64,000 nucleotides of DNA, taken from NCBI GenBank assembly GCA_964429745.1, contig CAYSDI010000001.1, forward strand, positions 1 to 64,000. Direction: 5' to 3'. Position 1 is the stretch's first letter, and the number at the start of each line of letters is the position of its first letter. The notes beneath the pieces are model-generated. The model made no database searches. It saw only the letters and a list, made by a program, of their open reading frames with translations, and was not told where the DNA came from. The translations under genes and the position numbers were made by a program. Positions 30,696 to 40,794 of this stretch are shown one piece after another. The DNA comes from WGOA01 sp964429745. GTDB taxonomy: Bacteria; Bacteroidota; Bacteroidia; Chitinophagales; BACL12.

Positions 30696-31567
30696 TGGCT
30701 TCCCGTTTCCACGTTCCCGTCTGGGTTGGCGAATGCCAAGGCCCCTTCGACCCGCAAAATGAACGCTGCCGGCAGCGCATGGAGGGTATACGCCTTCGGA
30801 TGGAGCGGTTTCGAGATACCGACCCGGAGGTTTGCATCGTAATCCCTGCCTATAATGAGGAAGCCGACTTACTCAACACACTGGACACGTTGAGCAAGCA
30901 GGAGACCCAATACCACACAAGGATTCTAGTGGTGAACAATAACTCCACTGACCGCACGCAAGAAATCCTTGATCGATGCGGGGTGATCTCGCTCTTTGAG
31001 CCCAGACAAGGCATTTCTTTTACCCGGCAAACCGGGTTAGAGCATGCCCTAGGCTCATTCTACCTGAGTGCCGACGCCGATTCGCTCTACCCTTCAGGTT
31101 GGTTGAATGCCCATGTAGAAGCCTTAAACCTTCCCGGTGTAGCGTGTTCCTATGGCCAGCATTCCTTTTTGCCCGAAGCTGGCGAGAGCAGATTCTGGCT
31201 GGCGAGCTATGAACTGGTGGCAGAATGGTATTTCAATTACCGAAGGCTACGCGCCAAAGAATACCTAAATGTTCTTGGCTTTAACTTCGCCGTTCGCCGG
31301 CAGGACGCCATCCAGGCTGGTGGCTTTAACACCAACAGGCAGCGCTGGCAAGACGGCTGGATGGCTATGCAAATGCAGAAAATGGGACGGTTGCACAAAG
31401 TGGCTAGTTCCCATGGAAGGGTATGGACCTCTTCGCGTAGGTTGAAGGCCGATGGAAGCCTTTTTCAGGCTTTTTCCACACGATTGGGCATCCATTTTGC
31501 CAAGCTCTACCGGTACCAAAAACAGGCAAAAAGCCAGGTTGCTTCTAAAAGCTCGACCAAGGCTTGA
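30695..31567 (+). CDS. Glycosyltransferase family 2
   Basis: About 290 residues of GT-A fold. Motifs are VCIVIPAYNEEADLL at about 45, RILVVNNNSTDRT, and LSADADSLYP (DxD). No membrane helix is evident, so it is a cytosolic or peripheral enzyme adding one sugar to the lipid-linked unit. It starts at ATG 30695, sharing a base with the polymerase stop codon. Confidence 0.83.
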   Translation: MASRFHVPVWVGECQGPFDPQNERCRQRMEGIRLRMERFRDTDPEVCIVIPAYNEEADLLNTLDTLSKQETQYHTRILVVNNNSTDRTQEILDRCGVISLFEPRQGISFTRQTGLEHALGSFYLSADADSLYPSGWLNAHVEALNLPGVACSYGQHSFLPEAGESRFWLASYELVAEWYFNYRRLRAKEYLNVLGFNFAVRRQDAIQAGGFNTNRQRWQDGWMAMQMQKMGRLHKVASSHGRVWTSSRRLKADGSLFQAFSTRLGIHFAKLYRYQKQAKSQVASKSSTKA

Positions 31568-31611
31568 GGTCGCAAAGCCAACTTTTTATCCATTTATTCG
31601 AATAACGTCCT

Positions 31612-32325
31612 ATGAACCGCATTCTCCTCGTTGCCCTCTTGTTGGGTGGAACGTTAATTGTTTCTTCCCAGCCCGTAGACTACAACAAAATCATTCCACC
31701 GCCGGAAGCCACGGACGTTACATTGCCCGAACGCTTAGTGCAGTTAGCCTGGCAAAATTATGCGGTTAACCGGGCTTTTGACCTGGATGTGGAAAGCGCG
31801 GAGGCATCCATTCGACTGGCCAAACTGGGTTGGTGGGAATTGATCTCGATGCAACTTAACATCAACTCAAGAACTATTGGCAGCATTGGTGAGTTTCAAG
31901 CCCCTGAAGGTGATAACCAATTCTTTCCGTGGTACAACGTCGGGATTAGTTTGAGCCCGAGCAAATTCTTTACCATTCCCGCCAAGGTCAAAATTGCGGA
32001 GTTTGATTACGAGAAAAGTGGCCAGGCGCTGAATGCCCAAAAACTGAAGCTGCGAGCGGAAACCCTAACGCGCTACGAGATCTACAAGCACAACCTGGAA
32101 ACGATTAAAATGGTCAGCGAGAATTTTGAAATCTCCAATTCCACGTTCGTATTGATTCGTGAAAAGTTCAACAAAGGCGAGGCTACCCTAACTGATTTCA
32201 ATGCCGCTAATTCGGCCAGAATTGGTTCACTCACCGGCAAACTTGGCGCTGAGTTACAATTTAATCTTGCCAAAATCAGCCTGGAAGAGCTCGTTGGGAT
32301 GAAACTGGAAGAGGTGGTGCGCTAA
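31612..32325 (+). CDS. Half-length TolC-like outer-membrane protein
   Basis: A 237-residue exported protein with a clear signal peptide (LLVALLLGGTLIVSS). Helical, coiled-coil-like stretches with Ala, Glu and Lys resemble TolC-family protomers, which normally have a duplicated architecture of about 450 residues; this has room for one half. It closes the plus-strand exopolysaccharide run and may be the outer-membrane component for export, because no Wza-type gene is seen. A small hairpin overlaps its stop (32319-32331) followed by TTTT, a weak terminator candidate. Confidence 0.65.
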   Translation: MNRILLVALLLGGTLIVSSQPVDYNKIIPPPEATDVTLPERLVQLAWQNYAVNRAFDLDVESAEASIRLAKLGWWELISMQLNINSRTIGSIGEFQAPEGDNQFFPWYNVGISLSPSKFFTIPAKVKIAEFDYEKSGQALNAQKLKLRAETLTRYEIYKHNLETIKMVSENFEISNSTFVLIREKFNKGEATLTDFNAANSARIGSLTGKLGAELQFNLAKISLEELVGMKLEEVVR

Positions 32326-32424
32326 GAGCGCCGTTTTGAACCAAGCTGCTTCACTGCATGTGGAACAGCCTCCTTTGCTGCCCTGATCTTCTATGCCTTC
32401 CGAAGTTTTACCGCGCGTGGGAGC

Positions 32425-33696
32425 TTACTCAGCGTTGCTTTCGCTTTCGCCCTCTACTTCATCCAGTCGCATGGCCCGGCGTTTTTCCGTGACCAGGAAG
32501 TCCTGACGGGCATTGCCCAGCCGCGAGAGTGAGCGCAACTGGTTCCAGGCAAATAGGGGTAATCCTGAAAGTGTTTGCCAAACCACTGGTGGTGCCTTGG
32601 CCAGATAGAGACTCCAGGCGATGTTACTCACATACAGCATCCCCGCCAGTAACAAGGCCAAACTCAAGGCGGTGTTGAACCAGAGGTTTACGACCACCAA
32701 AATTGCCGCACCGAGTCCCAAAAGAAAAACCGGGGGAATTAGCGTGTAGCACCCGAACAACAGGGCGTTCCAATCCGCGCGGGTCAGGCCTCGCAGCAAG
32801 GCGGCCAGAGCATATCGAATGTTTTCGAAATACGAATAGGTCCAGCGCGTGCGCTGACGCTCCACTTGTGCAGCCGTTTCTACTTTTTCGTCGTACAGCA
32901 CTGCATCCCAGCGGAAAGGAATCCGAAGCCCCTGCCCCACTAGAAAATTCTGAAGAATTTTGTCTTCGGCGGGAATCACGTGCCCTTTTGACAAAGGGTT
33001 TGCGATGCGCGAACTAGCCAGGTAGGCATCAAAAACCAAAGTATTGACCGCCATGCCGGAACCGGCAATCGTAGCCGAAGAGCCCAGACGCGTGGGGACC
33101 TCCCGCTCAATGAAGTTTTTGTACAATTCTCCAGTGGCATCGGCTACGGCAAGGGAGCTGTCCAGGTTTTTAGCGGCCCGGCGACCCTGCACCGCAAAAA
33201 ATCCCGCGCGCAGCACCTCATCCAGCTTGGTCAGAAAATCAGGCGTGGCCAGGTTATCCGGATCAAACACCACGATAGCATCGTGTGAGGTCAGAAAACG
33301 ATCGCGGGCGTATTTGAGCGAACGCACTTTAGACCCTAAGGGTTGCTCGGGGCGAAAGAGGGTAAACCGGGGGTCGTGGAGCACATCGTACCAGTCAGAC
33401 CCTGGGTTTGGGCAATCATCAGCTACCAAGTAGATGCGGTACGAGGGATGCTGCTGATTCAGGAGCGATTCCACCAGCGGAAGCGCCGAATCAATTTCTT
33501 TATACGCGGTAATAATGCAGGCCAGATGACCCGGCTTGACTTTGGGGCTTGGCCAGCGCACGCTCCGGAAAACAGCCAAGGTGTTCATGACCATCGGAAA
33601 CAACAGCCAAAACAGCCACAGCAAACTAAGGGCAGCCACGGCGATGCCGGCTGTACCAGAAAAAGGCGCTGTAAAGGCAAAAAGTAGCGGAGTCAT
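32425..33696 (-). CDS. Cellulose-synthase-like membrane glycosyltransferase (GT2)
   Basis: About 423 residues when started at ATG 33696; the frame is open further to 33843, but that adds no recognisable sequence. TM helices at the N-terminus precede a GT-A domain with ITAYKEIDSALP, the DxD-type VVFDPDN, the base region AEDKIL and the processive motif QVERQRTRW (QxxRW). About three C-terminal helices follow. The motif set suggests a processive beta-glycan synthase. It ends convergently with the TolC-like gene. Confidence 0.82.
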   Translation of the reverse strand: MTPLLFAFTAPFSGTAGIAVAALSLLWLFWLLFPMVMNTLAVFRSVRWPSPKVKPGHLACIITAYKEIDSALPLVESLLNQQHPSYRIYLVADDCPNPGSDWYDVLHDPRFTLFRPEQPLGSKVRSLKYARDRFLTSHDAIVVFDPDNLATPDFLTKLDEVLRAGFFAVQGRRAAKNLDSSLAVADATGELYKNFIEREVPTRLGSSATIAGSGMAVNTLVFDAYLASSRIANPLSKGHVIPAEDKILQNFLVGQGLRIPFRWDAVLYDEKVETAAQVERQRTRWTYSYFENIRYALAALLRGLTRADWNALLFGCYTLIPPVFLLGLGAAILVVVNLWFNTALSLALLLAGMLYVSNIAWSLYLAKAPPVVWQTLSGLPLFAWNQLRSLSRLGNARQDFLVTEKRRAMRLDEVEGESESNAE

Positions 33697-33955
33697 CAAA
33701 GCCAAGTATGCAAACTTATTAAGATTAAGGAGCGTGACAAAGATAAGATGTCCGGCGGGCTGCGTATTTAGGCCGCCCTGCAGGACATCGTTTGATGGGT
33801 AAAACTCGCGATGAGTTCCCTGTTTTGAAGACCAGCCACCCAAAGGTGACCGGCCTTCCTCCCTGTAAGCAAGTATCCTCCCTTGTTGGCTCGCCTACCT
33901 CCTATGATTGCTAAAATCCCCCGGTGTTCCTCCCAGAACGGCTCGCTTGCCCGGG

Positions 33956-34897
33956 CTACAGAACCAACCGGGGAACCCCGGAATGCTCTGTGGCAGTTGA
34001 CATGGGCCGGATATGCCAGGCCAATGCGCGGTAAAATGCTTTCAGGTGGTCTCGCTGGCCGCGCGCCAGGAGCCGTGTCGTGTGCACGGGGATGACCACC
34101 CCGGCGAAATAGGCCAAAAAGATGAGCAACGACCACCACGTAGCATGCCTGCGCATAAACAGGATGCGGTTGCGGGTCATGTAGTAGGTTTTCAAGGCAC
34201 TGAGTTTGCCTACACTTAGCGATTCCTTGTGAAAGACAACCGCCCTCGGCTCCAGGTCAATCCGGTATCCCGCCTCGCGGATACTCGCGGACCAATCCAA
34301 TTCTTCGTAATAAAGGAAGTACTCTTCAGGCATGAACCCCACTTTCTCTACCACTTCCCTGCTGGTAAACATGGCCGCCCCATGGGCAAACCAAGTGCTG
34401 GATGGTTGAGCGTATTGGCCGCGGTCCACTTCAAATTGCCCAAGTGTTCTGTTGCGCGCTGTCATGGGATTCATGCGGGTATACCCGGCATATTGAATCA
34501 GGTCGGGACGTTCAAAGTAGCGAATAAGCGGACAGACCATGCCAATGCCCGGATCGCTTTGGAAGTGCCGGAGCAGCGTATGAATCATGTCCGGCGTCAA
34601 CTCGGTGTCGTTGTTGACCAGCAGGAAATAATCGCCGCGCGCCGCCCGGAGACCGACATTGTTTCCCCCGGAAAACCCAAGATTGCGCCCGGTTTCCAGG
34701 TAGCGAACCTCTGGATAGTTTTCCTGGATCAGGCGTGCAGGTGGCTCCGAAGAGCCGTTGTCCACTACGATAACCTCGCAATGCGGGTAAAACTGCCTCC
34801 GGACAGAATCCAGAAAGTCTGCCGTGACGGCTGCCTGATTAAAGTTGACCGTAATGATGGAGACTACGGGCCGTTCCATCCGGGTAGTATTTTTCAT
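33956..34897 (-). CDS. Rhamnosyltransferase-like GT2 (WbbL type)
   Basis: About 313 residues. The order of motifs is typical of WbbL/RfbF-like enzymes: VSIITVNFNQA, VIVVDNGSSE, NLGFSGGNNVGLRAARGDYFLLVNNDT, then EEYFLYYEELDWSASIREAGY. A C-terminal hydrophobic segment may bind the membrane. It adds a sugar, possibly rhamnose, to the lipid-linked intermediate; donor specificity is not visible. ATG 34897 is preferred over an upstream TTG. The gene lies 21 nt downstream of the phosphoglycosyltransferase gene. Confidence 0.83.
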   Translation of the reverse strand: MKNTTRMERPVVSIITVNFNQAAVTADFLDSVRRQFYPHCEVIVVDNGSSEPPARLIQENYPEVRYLETGRNLGFSGGNNVGLRAARGDYFLLVNNDTELTPDMIHTLLRHFQSDPGIGMVCPLIRYFERPDLIQYAGYTRMNPMTARNRTLGQFEVDRGQYAQPSSTWFAHGAAMFTSREVVEKVGFMPEEYFLYYEELDWSASIREAGYRIDLEPRAVVFHKESLSVGKLSALKTYYMTRNRILFMRRHATWWSLLIFLAYFAGVVIPVHTTRLLARGQRDHLKAFYRALAWHIRPMSTATEHSGVPRLVL

Positions 34898-34918
34898 GCG
34901 CAAGAGGGAACGATCGAC

Positions 34919-36049
34919 TCAGACGCTGGTCTGCTGCAACAGTGCCGGAATGGTTTTAAAGATGATTTTAAAATCATACCACAACGAGTAGTTCTGCGCA
35001 TATTCAATGTCCAGTTGGATGCGTTCCGAAATGGACATGTCGTTTCCACCGCGCTTAGTTACCTGCCATAAGCCTGTGATGCCCGCCGGGGCCAAAAAAC
35101 GACCGGCGCTGTGATCTGTGGTGAGCATTTCAGCTTCGTACAAGGGCAATGGACGGTTGCCCACGATGGACATATCGCCTTTGAGTACATTGAACAATTG
35201 CGGCAATTCGTCTAAAGAAGTATTGCGCAAAATGCGGCCAATGCGGGTAATGCGAGGGTCGTTTTCAATTTTGACGAACACCGATTCCTCGCCAGCTCCG
35301 TACTGATTGCTGGTCTCCGACAATTCCTTGAGCTGCTTGTCAGCGCCACTGCCCATGGAGCGAAACTTGTAAAAGGGAAAGATGTCATACCCTGAACCGG
35401 CGCGCTCTGCGACGTAGAAGATCGAGCCTTTGGATTCCAACTTGATCAGTAGAGCAATTAGCAACAGCAGCGGGCTGAGCACCAGCAACAAACCGGCCGA
35501 CACCATGATGTCAAACACGCGTTTGTCAGACGGAATGCGCCCATCAAAACGCGAGGCTGCTGCGGGATTGCCCAGGCTGAGTTCGCGCTTGAATCCCCGA
35601 AGGAACTCGATGCGGCGAAACACATCCTGCCAGTCAAACGGCGAGCGGTACACGTCGTCAACCCCCATTTCCAGAGCAGTGCGGTAGTCCATGCTGCGTC
35701 CGCTCAGACAAATCAGGATGAATGGAACCCGGCGCAAGACTGGGTTTTCGTGGATCATCTCGGCCAGAGCCAGGTCAGCCTGGCGGTTCCATTCCACCTC
35801 GCAAACAATGGCAAAGGGCAATTCATGCGCCGCTGCTTTTTCTAACCAGTAACGCGCTTGCATGTAGCTTTCTACACACTTCAGCTCCAATCCTCTCTCT
35901 TTAATTTGCACTTTTGGTGCAGCTGCCTCAGGTCCGACGAAGAGCAGGGTGCGGTCCATCGCCACAGCGGGACTCGCTCCTTGCCGTCCACCGGTGCTTA
36001 AGTCGGCCAGGGTTTCTGGCGTATAGTCCATGTTGTTTGTTGGTTTCAT
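34919..36049 (-). CDS. Exopolysaccharide phosphoglycosyltransferase with degenerate receiver-like N-terminus
   Basis: A 376-residue protein. From about residue 178 it is a monotopic sugar-phosphate transferase (PF02397 type): KRVFDIMVSAGLLLVLSP helix, KFRSMG, the catalytic pair in SLDELPQLFNVLKGDMS, then IVGNRPLP and GITGLWQV. It would start the repeat unit by transferring sugar-phosphate to undecaprenyl phosphate. The first 150 residues instead resemble a response-regulator receiver, but the acceptor Asp position reads VCEVEW and the Lys position reads YRSPF. It is therefore probably a non-phosphorylated regulatory or docking domain, replacing the usual transmembrane N-terminus. Confidence 0.83.
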   Translation of the reverse strand: MKPTNNMDYTPETLADLSTGGRQGASPAVAMDRTLLFVGPEAAAPKVQIKERGLELKCVESYMQARYWLEKAAAHELPFAIVCEVEWNRQADLALAEMIHENPVLRRVPFILICLSGRSMDYRTALEMGVDDVYRSPFDWQDVFRRIEFLRGFKRELSLGNPAAASRFDGRIPSDKRVFDIMVSAGLLLVLSPLLLLIALLIKLESKGSIFYVAERAGSGYDIFPFYKFRSMGSGADKQLKELSETSNQYGAGEESVFVKIENDPRITRIGRILRNTSLDELPQLFNVLKGDMSIVGNRPLPLYEAEMLTTDHSAGRFLAPAGITGLWQVTKRGGNDMSISERIQLDIEYAQNYSLWYDFKIIFKTIPALLQQTSV

Positions 36050-36075
36050 GTTGTTGATGTGTTGCGCTGGATAAA

Positions 36076-39000
36076 TCAGCGAATAACTTCAAGTCGGGAT
36101 ACAGCGGAGTGCGCAGCCTGGCGCATTTCCACGAAATAGAGTCCATTTTGTAGGTTGCCCGTTTGCAGGGTAACCGTGTTCTGACCGGCAACCATTTCAA
36201 CCTCCAGGCTCAAGACCGTGCGGCCAGCCAAATCGGTGATGGTCAACACAGCCGGTCCATCCTGAGCAGCGCCCACCTGAACCATAACAAAATCTATGGC
36301 AGGGTTGGGGGAAAGGCTCAGTTTATTCAAGCCAGTTGCATCGGCAATTCCTTCACCCGTTTTGGCCACCAACGTGGTGAACGAACCAATCGGTGAAAAG
36401 TCTGACGTGTCGCCGGGGCAGGCTGCCCGAATTTTGTATTCGTACGTGGTGCCGGGGGTTAAGGCACCCACTAAACGGTTGCTGGATAAGGTGATGATAA
36501 AGCGAAAATTAGTCGTCCCGGCGCGACGGCCCGACAATTGGTAGCGGGTTGCTCCCGGCACATCGTCCCAATCAAGTTGAGCCTTGTTGGAGAGCACGGC
36601 AACTACCACGTTTGAGGGGACTGCACAAACCGGAGCCGGCGTGCAATCTTCTGGTGCCGTCCAGGCGCTATTGAGCGTATAGACACAAAGGCTGTCAAGA
36701 CTGTAGGCTACAGAGAGGTTTACGGGAAGCCCGTTGCTGGGCAGGTTTACTAATACCACCGTCTGTGGGCTGCTGGCCACGGCATAGGACTGACCATTGA
36801 CCACCACCAGACCCGAAACCGGAGCATTGCCGGCGTAGATAGTCAGCGTCTGGCTGTAGGTAATGAAAACGGGGTTACAAGCGCTTTGCGCACCAATAAC
36901 GACAGAGTCTATGGTGCAAAGCACGGGTTCAACAATGGCCGGACGCACCTGGATGGCACTAAGTTTTGCACGGTTGATGCTGGCCAGGAACGATAGGTTC
37001 AATACTTCGTCGGTTAATGTAATCGGGAAAGTCATCACCAATGCAGTAGAATGGCTTACAGTGTTGAATATGTCCAGGTTGTCAATAACCTGAACGCCCT
37101 CGATGCTTCCATCAAACACGCGGCGGTTAGGTCCGGCAAGCCCGCCGCCGGCAGCTCCGAAGAAAATTTCGGCAAAGTGCAACACCACCTCATAATCACC
37201 ATTCTGCATGGGAATGTTGTAAACCAGGTTGGTGTTGCTGCGCTCCGTGCGGTACAGCAGGTCATCGGTGGTTCCCAGAATATTCGGGATAGTATTGTTG
37301 GTGTAGGTGGTAGAGCCGACGCCACCAAAGTACTGGTCAGCCTGGTACTGGGTGCCGTCAACGGCCGTGTAGGCCGGACCGCCGCAATTGATGTTCACCT
37401 CCGTGATCAATTCTCCGCCACCCGTGGTGTCTTCGCCCACTTGCAGGATCAAAATGTTGCTCAGGTTCGAGGTCTTAATTCCCCCGTCAATAACGGCTAC
37501 AAAATGGTTCAGCCCACCTTCGACATCGTTTACCGTGAGCGTAACCGGGATATTCACAAATCCTGACAGCCCAACGGTAGCATTGTATTCCGTGCGTTTG
37601 ATGATGGAGTTTGATTCAAAGGGATCCACATCAAATCCGGAATTTCCGCGCAGGAACATACCGCCTTCTAACTGGACCAGACGAACAAAGGCACCAGCAG
37701 GGCCATGAACTCGAACGGTCTGGTTCAGATTCGTCACAAAGGAAGGGCTCGCCATTCCGCCATCAAAGCTTAGGCTGGGACCGGCAATGGTGTCTTCGTC
37801 AAAACGGTTTTTGGAACCCCCGAAAGACGCGGGGGTCATAAACAACTGACCGCCAATTTGAACGTCGTTGTCAAAGAGAATGTCCACTTTGGCGCCGATC
37901 AGTTCCAGACCGCAAACGCGGCTGGCACTGTTAGGGCCGGGTGAGTTTAGTCCTTTGATGCTGGTCGGGTCAATGTCTACCGAGAAGGTAAACACTTCCG
38001 TGGCATCAAAATCGCTGAAGTTGAGGATGAGCTTGTCGTAGCCGCCATCGTGGAGCCCGTCAAAGCTGTGCCCAAGGAAACCTGTGGCGGAATCACCCGA
38101 GTTTGCCGTCAGGTTTTTGAAGATGTTGTCGGCGGCGGTGCCGAACGGATCAAAGACCATATCAGGCTGGATCAGCGTAGAAAGATCTACGGTTACCTGG
38201 TCAATTTTGCCCCCGTTGATGGAGGTATTGGTCAGCGTATAGGAGCCATTGTTGCTGGCGTCGCTGGTCAGGAAATTGCCGGCGAAAACGTTTAGCGTTG
38301 CACTGGGTTTGGGCCCAAGCGGTTCAACGATGATGTAATCCCAGGTGGCCGGGAATTCAGGACCGGGACCATTGCTGGTGCCAATGATACCGACGGCCAT
38401 GATGCTGTTAATCCAGCTCAACGGGAAGTTGCGCGCGCCCCCCACAGCGGTGGGGAAGCCTCCATTGACGGAGTAAAATGGCTGCACGGTGCCGGCAATT
38501 GGATCCACGTTCAGGAAAAGGTCCACATAGGTGGCGCCAATCACAGAAGCGGCATAAAGGTTGTTGGTAACAGATGCTGCTTCTTCCTGGAGGTATTCAA
38601 CGCCGCCAGCGCCGCCCTTGGAATGAACCACCAGTTTGATGTAATTGTCCATGTCGCCGGTTCCGAAGAACATGCCCATGTTTTGGAAGTCAACGGGGGA
38701 AGCGCCGCCGAAAGGACTGCGAATTCTGGTCTGAATGACAAAGGGACGAGTAACCGTATCCACATTCACACCAAACTGAAAGGCGTTGTCCTGCGTGTTC
38801 AGTGTGCTAAAAGCCGTGCCTTCCGTCATGGCATCGATGGTGAACAAACCAGCCGTTCCACCAGCGGTGATGTCAACAGGATCGTATTGGTTGATGTAAT
38901 CGGAATTGCCGTTGTTCATCATCCCGGTAAAGCCCAGGTCGAAGAAACCACCGCGGCTTGGGTCGCCGGGTTCCCATTCGTAGTCCACAGGCAGAAAGGT

Positions 39001-40671
39001 GCTTGCGCCGTTGGTAGCATCCAGGGCAAACTTGTCCGCGATGTCCAGAATGCCATCGTTGTCATCGTCCGGGTCATTCAAATCCGATACAAAGTCGCCA
39101 TCCCAGTCGCTGGGCTTGTCCGCTGCGGAGCAGGGATTCGTCAGATTGTCCAGTTCGTCGCCGTTGGTATAGCCATCACTGTCCGCATCTAAAAGCGGAT
39201 TGCCGAATTCACAAGGAGAGCCGGAGCCGCCATCGTAATCGCTGGGTTCAAAAACCGTCACTGGGGCTGCACCAAAGATGTTGGCTGACCAGATGGTGCC
39301 GGGGAACAATCCATCATCACCGATGGCAATTACGTCCAGCGGCACGGAACCAAAACCGGAAAACAACGTGCTTTTGCCCAAGGCACCGAGCCCGTCGCCC
39401 GTCTCGTTCAATTCCACCTGAATGATTTTTCCATCAAAGGTTGCTGCCAGAATAAATCCGGTCATTGCCCCTTCAAAGTTGGAGGCCGTGTATTCGCTGA
39501 TACCGTTGGTGGACGCAGCGTGAAGCACAATAGCATCGTTCTCCACTTTAGGGATAAGGTAGGTACATTCAATCGGATTCTCCAAGCTTACCGGCACCGG
39601 GCTCTGTGGGTTGCTGGCGTTGAAGGTGTTGCTGCGGTTGGCGCGGGTCAGGTTGGGGTGACCACCGTAGTAACCAGCCGAAGGGATAAAGTGCAACCCG
39701 TCGGTATACGTAGGGCCCCCTTCAACCTGAACATCCGCACATGTTGCTGGAGGTCCGCCCCAATTGGCGTTGGGACCGTTGTCCCAGGAATACAGGCGTC
39801 CCTGCTGGTTGATTAAAATGTCGTAAGGGTTGCGGAACCCTGAAGCATACACCTGCACAGGACCACCCACTTCCAGCTTCGCCTGGTTTTTGCCATCGTT
39901 CCCGCCAAAGGGGTCGTTGAAATCAGCAGCACCGGCGCGATCTTCATCGTTCAGTGTAGGCAGGTCGTAAGGGAAGCTGGAAATAGCGTTTAAGTCCACG
40001 GAGAGAATTGCAGCGGAATAGGCGTATTCCGGTGCCAACGCGAAGTTGTTGGAACGGGCTCCCATGTTGGTGTTTCCGCCGGCACAGACGTACAGGATGT
40101 TGGCAACGGTGTCCAGAACCAGACCATTCAACGAATGGTTTTCTTCAGAACGGGGCAGTCCGCGCACAAGATCCTGGCGAACCCACGAACTACCGTTCCA
40201 GGTGAGCGTGGAGATAATGCCGGAGTTGGTGTCCAGGTCCGTATCGGTACCGAGCGGGCCGGCACCAATGCGCGGATCGCTGGAGGTAACCCAGATCACT
40301 GGATTGCTGGCAGTTCCACCCAACATGATGCCCGTAATCTGGCGGTAGTTCACCGAAGGATTCGGTGTTCCATTGTCGTTGTGGTTGGGAATGTTGTTAA
40401 CCTCCAAAATCGTCTCCACTGAAGTGACGATGTAGCTGTTGGCCGCGAGGCGCACAATGGTGTACGCTTTAATGATGCCGTCCTGTTGGGCGACATACAG
40501 ACGGTTATCCAGGCCAAATTGAAGGGAGGTTGCCAGATAAGAACTGGCGCCAGACAAATTGCTGACCCCGAAGCCGACCGGGGATTGGGCAGTTGCCGGA
40601 ATGGCAAGGGAGCAGATTAAGATCAAAGGCAACAGGCGATTCCTGATCTGCCGGGTAAAAATGGAACTCAT
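36076..40671 (-). CDS. Large secreted multidomain protein: beta-propeller, malectin, FN3, T9SS
   Basis: About 1,531 residues from ATG 40671, which gives the signal peptide (LLPLILICSLAIPATAQ). Visible in order: a propeller-like region similar to PQQ-dependent sugar dehydrogenases (about 30-430; GFRNPYDI), then calcium-binding thrombospondin-3-type repeats (about 490-540; DADSDGYTNGDE, DDDNDGILD). A lectin-like beta region comes next, then a malectin-like domain (about 1095-1240; INCGGPAY, VVLHFAEIFFG), an FN3 domain (about 1345-1435) and a T9SS sorting domain (LSLSPNPA… to the end). It would be displayed at the cell surface or released, probably binding glycans; malectin domains are known to bind glucose oligomers. 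Its enzymatic activity is not established. Confidence 0.8.
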   Translation of the reverse strand: MSSIFTRQIRNRLLPLILICSLAIPATAQSPVGFGVSNLSGASSYLATSLQFGLDNRLYVAQQDGIIKAYTIVRLAANSYIVTSVETILEVNNIPNHNDNGTPNPSVNYRQITGIMLGGTASNPVIWVTSSDPRIGAGPLGTDTDLDTNSGIISTLTWNGSSWVRQDLVRGLPRSEENHSLNGLVLDTVANILYVCAGGNTNMGARSNNFALAPEYAYSAAILSVDLNAISSFPYDLPTLNDEDRAGAADFNDPFGGNDGKNQAKLEVGGPVQVYASGFRNPYDILINQQGRLYSWDNGPNANWGGPPATCADVQVEGGPTYTDGLHFIPSAGYYGGHPNLTRANRSNTFNASNPQSPVPVSLENPIECTYLIPKVENDAIVLHAASTNGISEYTASNFEGAMTGFILAATFDGKIIQVELNETGDGLGALGKSTLFSGFGSVPLDVIAIGDDGLFPGTIWSANIFGAAPVTVFEPSDYDGGSGSPCEFGNPLLDADSDGYTNGDELDNLTNPCSAADKPSDWDGDFVSDLNDPDDDNDGILDIADKFALDATNGASTFLPVDYEWEPGDPSRGGFFDLGFTGMMNNGNSDYINQYDPVDITAGGTAGLFTIDAMTEGTAFSTLNTQDNAFQFGVNVDTVTRPFVIQTRIRSPFGGASPVDFQNMGMFFGTGDMDNYIKLVVHSKGGAGGVEYLQEEAASVTNNLYAASVIGATYVDLFLNVDPIAGTVQPFYSVNGGFPTAVGGARNFPLSWINSIMAVGIIGTSNGPGPEFPATWDYIIVEPLGPKPSATLNVFAGNFLTSDASNNGSYTLTNTSINGGKIDQVTVDLSTLIQPDMVFDPFGTAADNIFKNLTANSGDSATGFLGHSFDGLHDGGYDKLILNFSDFDATEVFTFSVDIDPTSIKGLNSPGPNSASRVCGLELIGAKVDILFDNDVQIGGQLFMTPASFGGSKNRFDEDTIAGPSLSFDGGMASPSFVTNLNQTVRVHGPAGAFVRLVQLEGGMFLRGNSGFDVDPFESNSIIKRTEYNATVGLSGFVNIPVTLTVNDVEGGLNHFVAVIDGGIKTSNLSNILILQVGEDTTGGGELITEVNINCGGPAYTAVDGTQYQADQYFGGVGSTTYTNNTIPNILGTTDDLLYRTERSNTNLVYNIPMQNGDYEVVLHFAEIFFGAAGGGLAGPNRRVFDGSIEGVQVIDNLDIFNTVSHSTALVMTFPITLTDEVLNLSFLASINRAKLSAIQVRPAIVEPVLCTIDSVVIGAQSACNPVFITYSQTLTIYAGNAPVSGLVVVNGQSYAVASSPQTVVLVNLPSNGLPVNLSVAYSLDSLCVYTLNSAWTAPEDCTPAPVCAVPSNVVVAVLSNKAQLDWDDVPGATRYQLSGRRAGTTNFRFIITLSSNRLVGALTPGTTYEYKIRAACPGDTSDFSPIGSFTTLVAKTGEGIADATGLNKLSLSPNPAIDFVMVQVGAAQDGPAVLTITDLAGRTVLSLEVEMVAGQNTVTLQTGNLQNGLYFVEMRQAAHSAVSRLEVIR

Positions 40672-40794
40672 TGTTGGAAAATTGCTTCGGTTACGCGGTT
40701 GTTGCATGTTGAGTTTGCCCTCCCTAAGCTTGCTCTCTATGCTGTGGAAATGGTTGCAAATCTCCTTTCCCTGATTGTCTCTGGCCGTCTCTCT

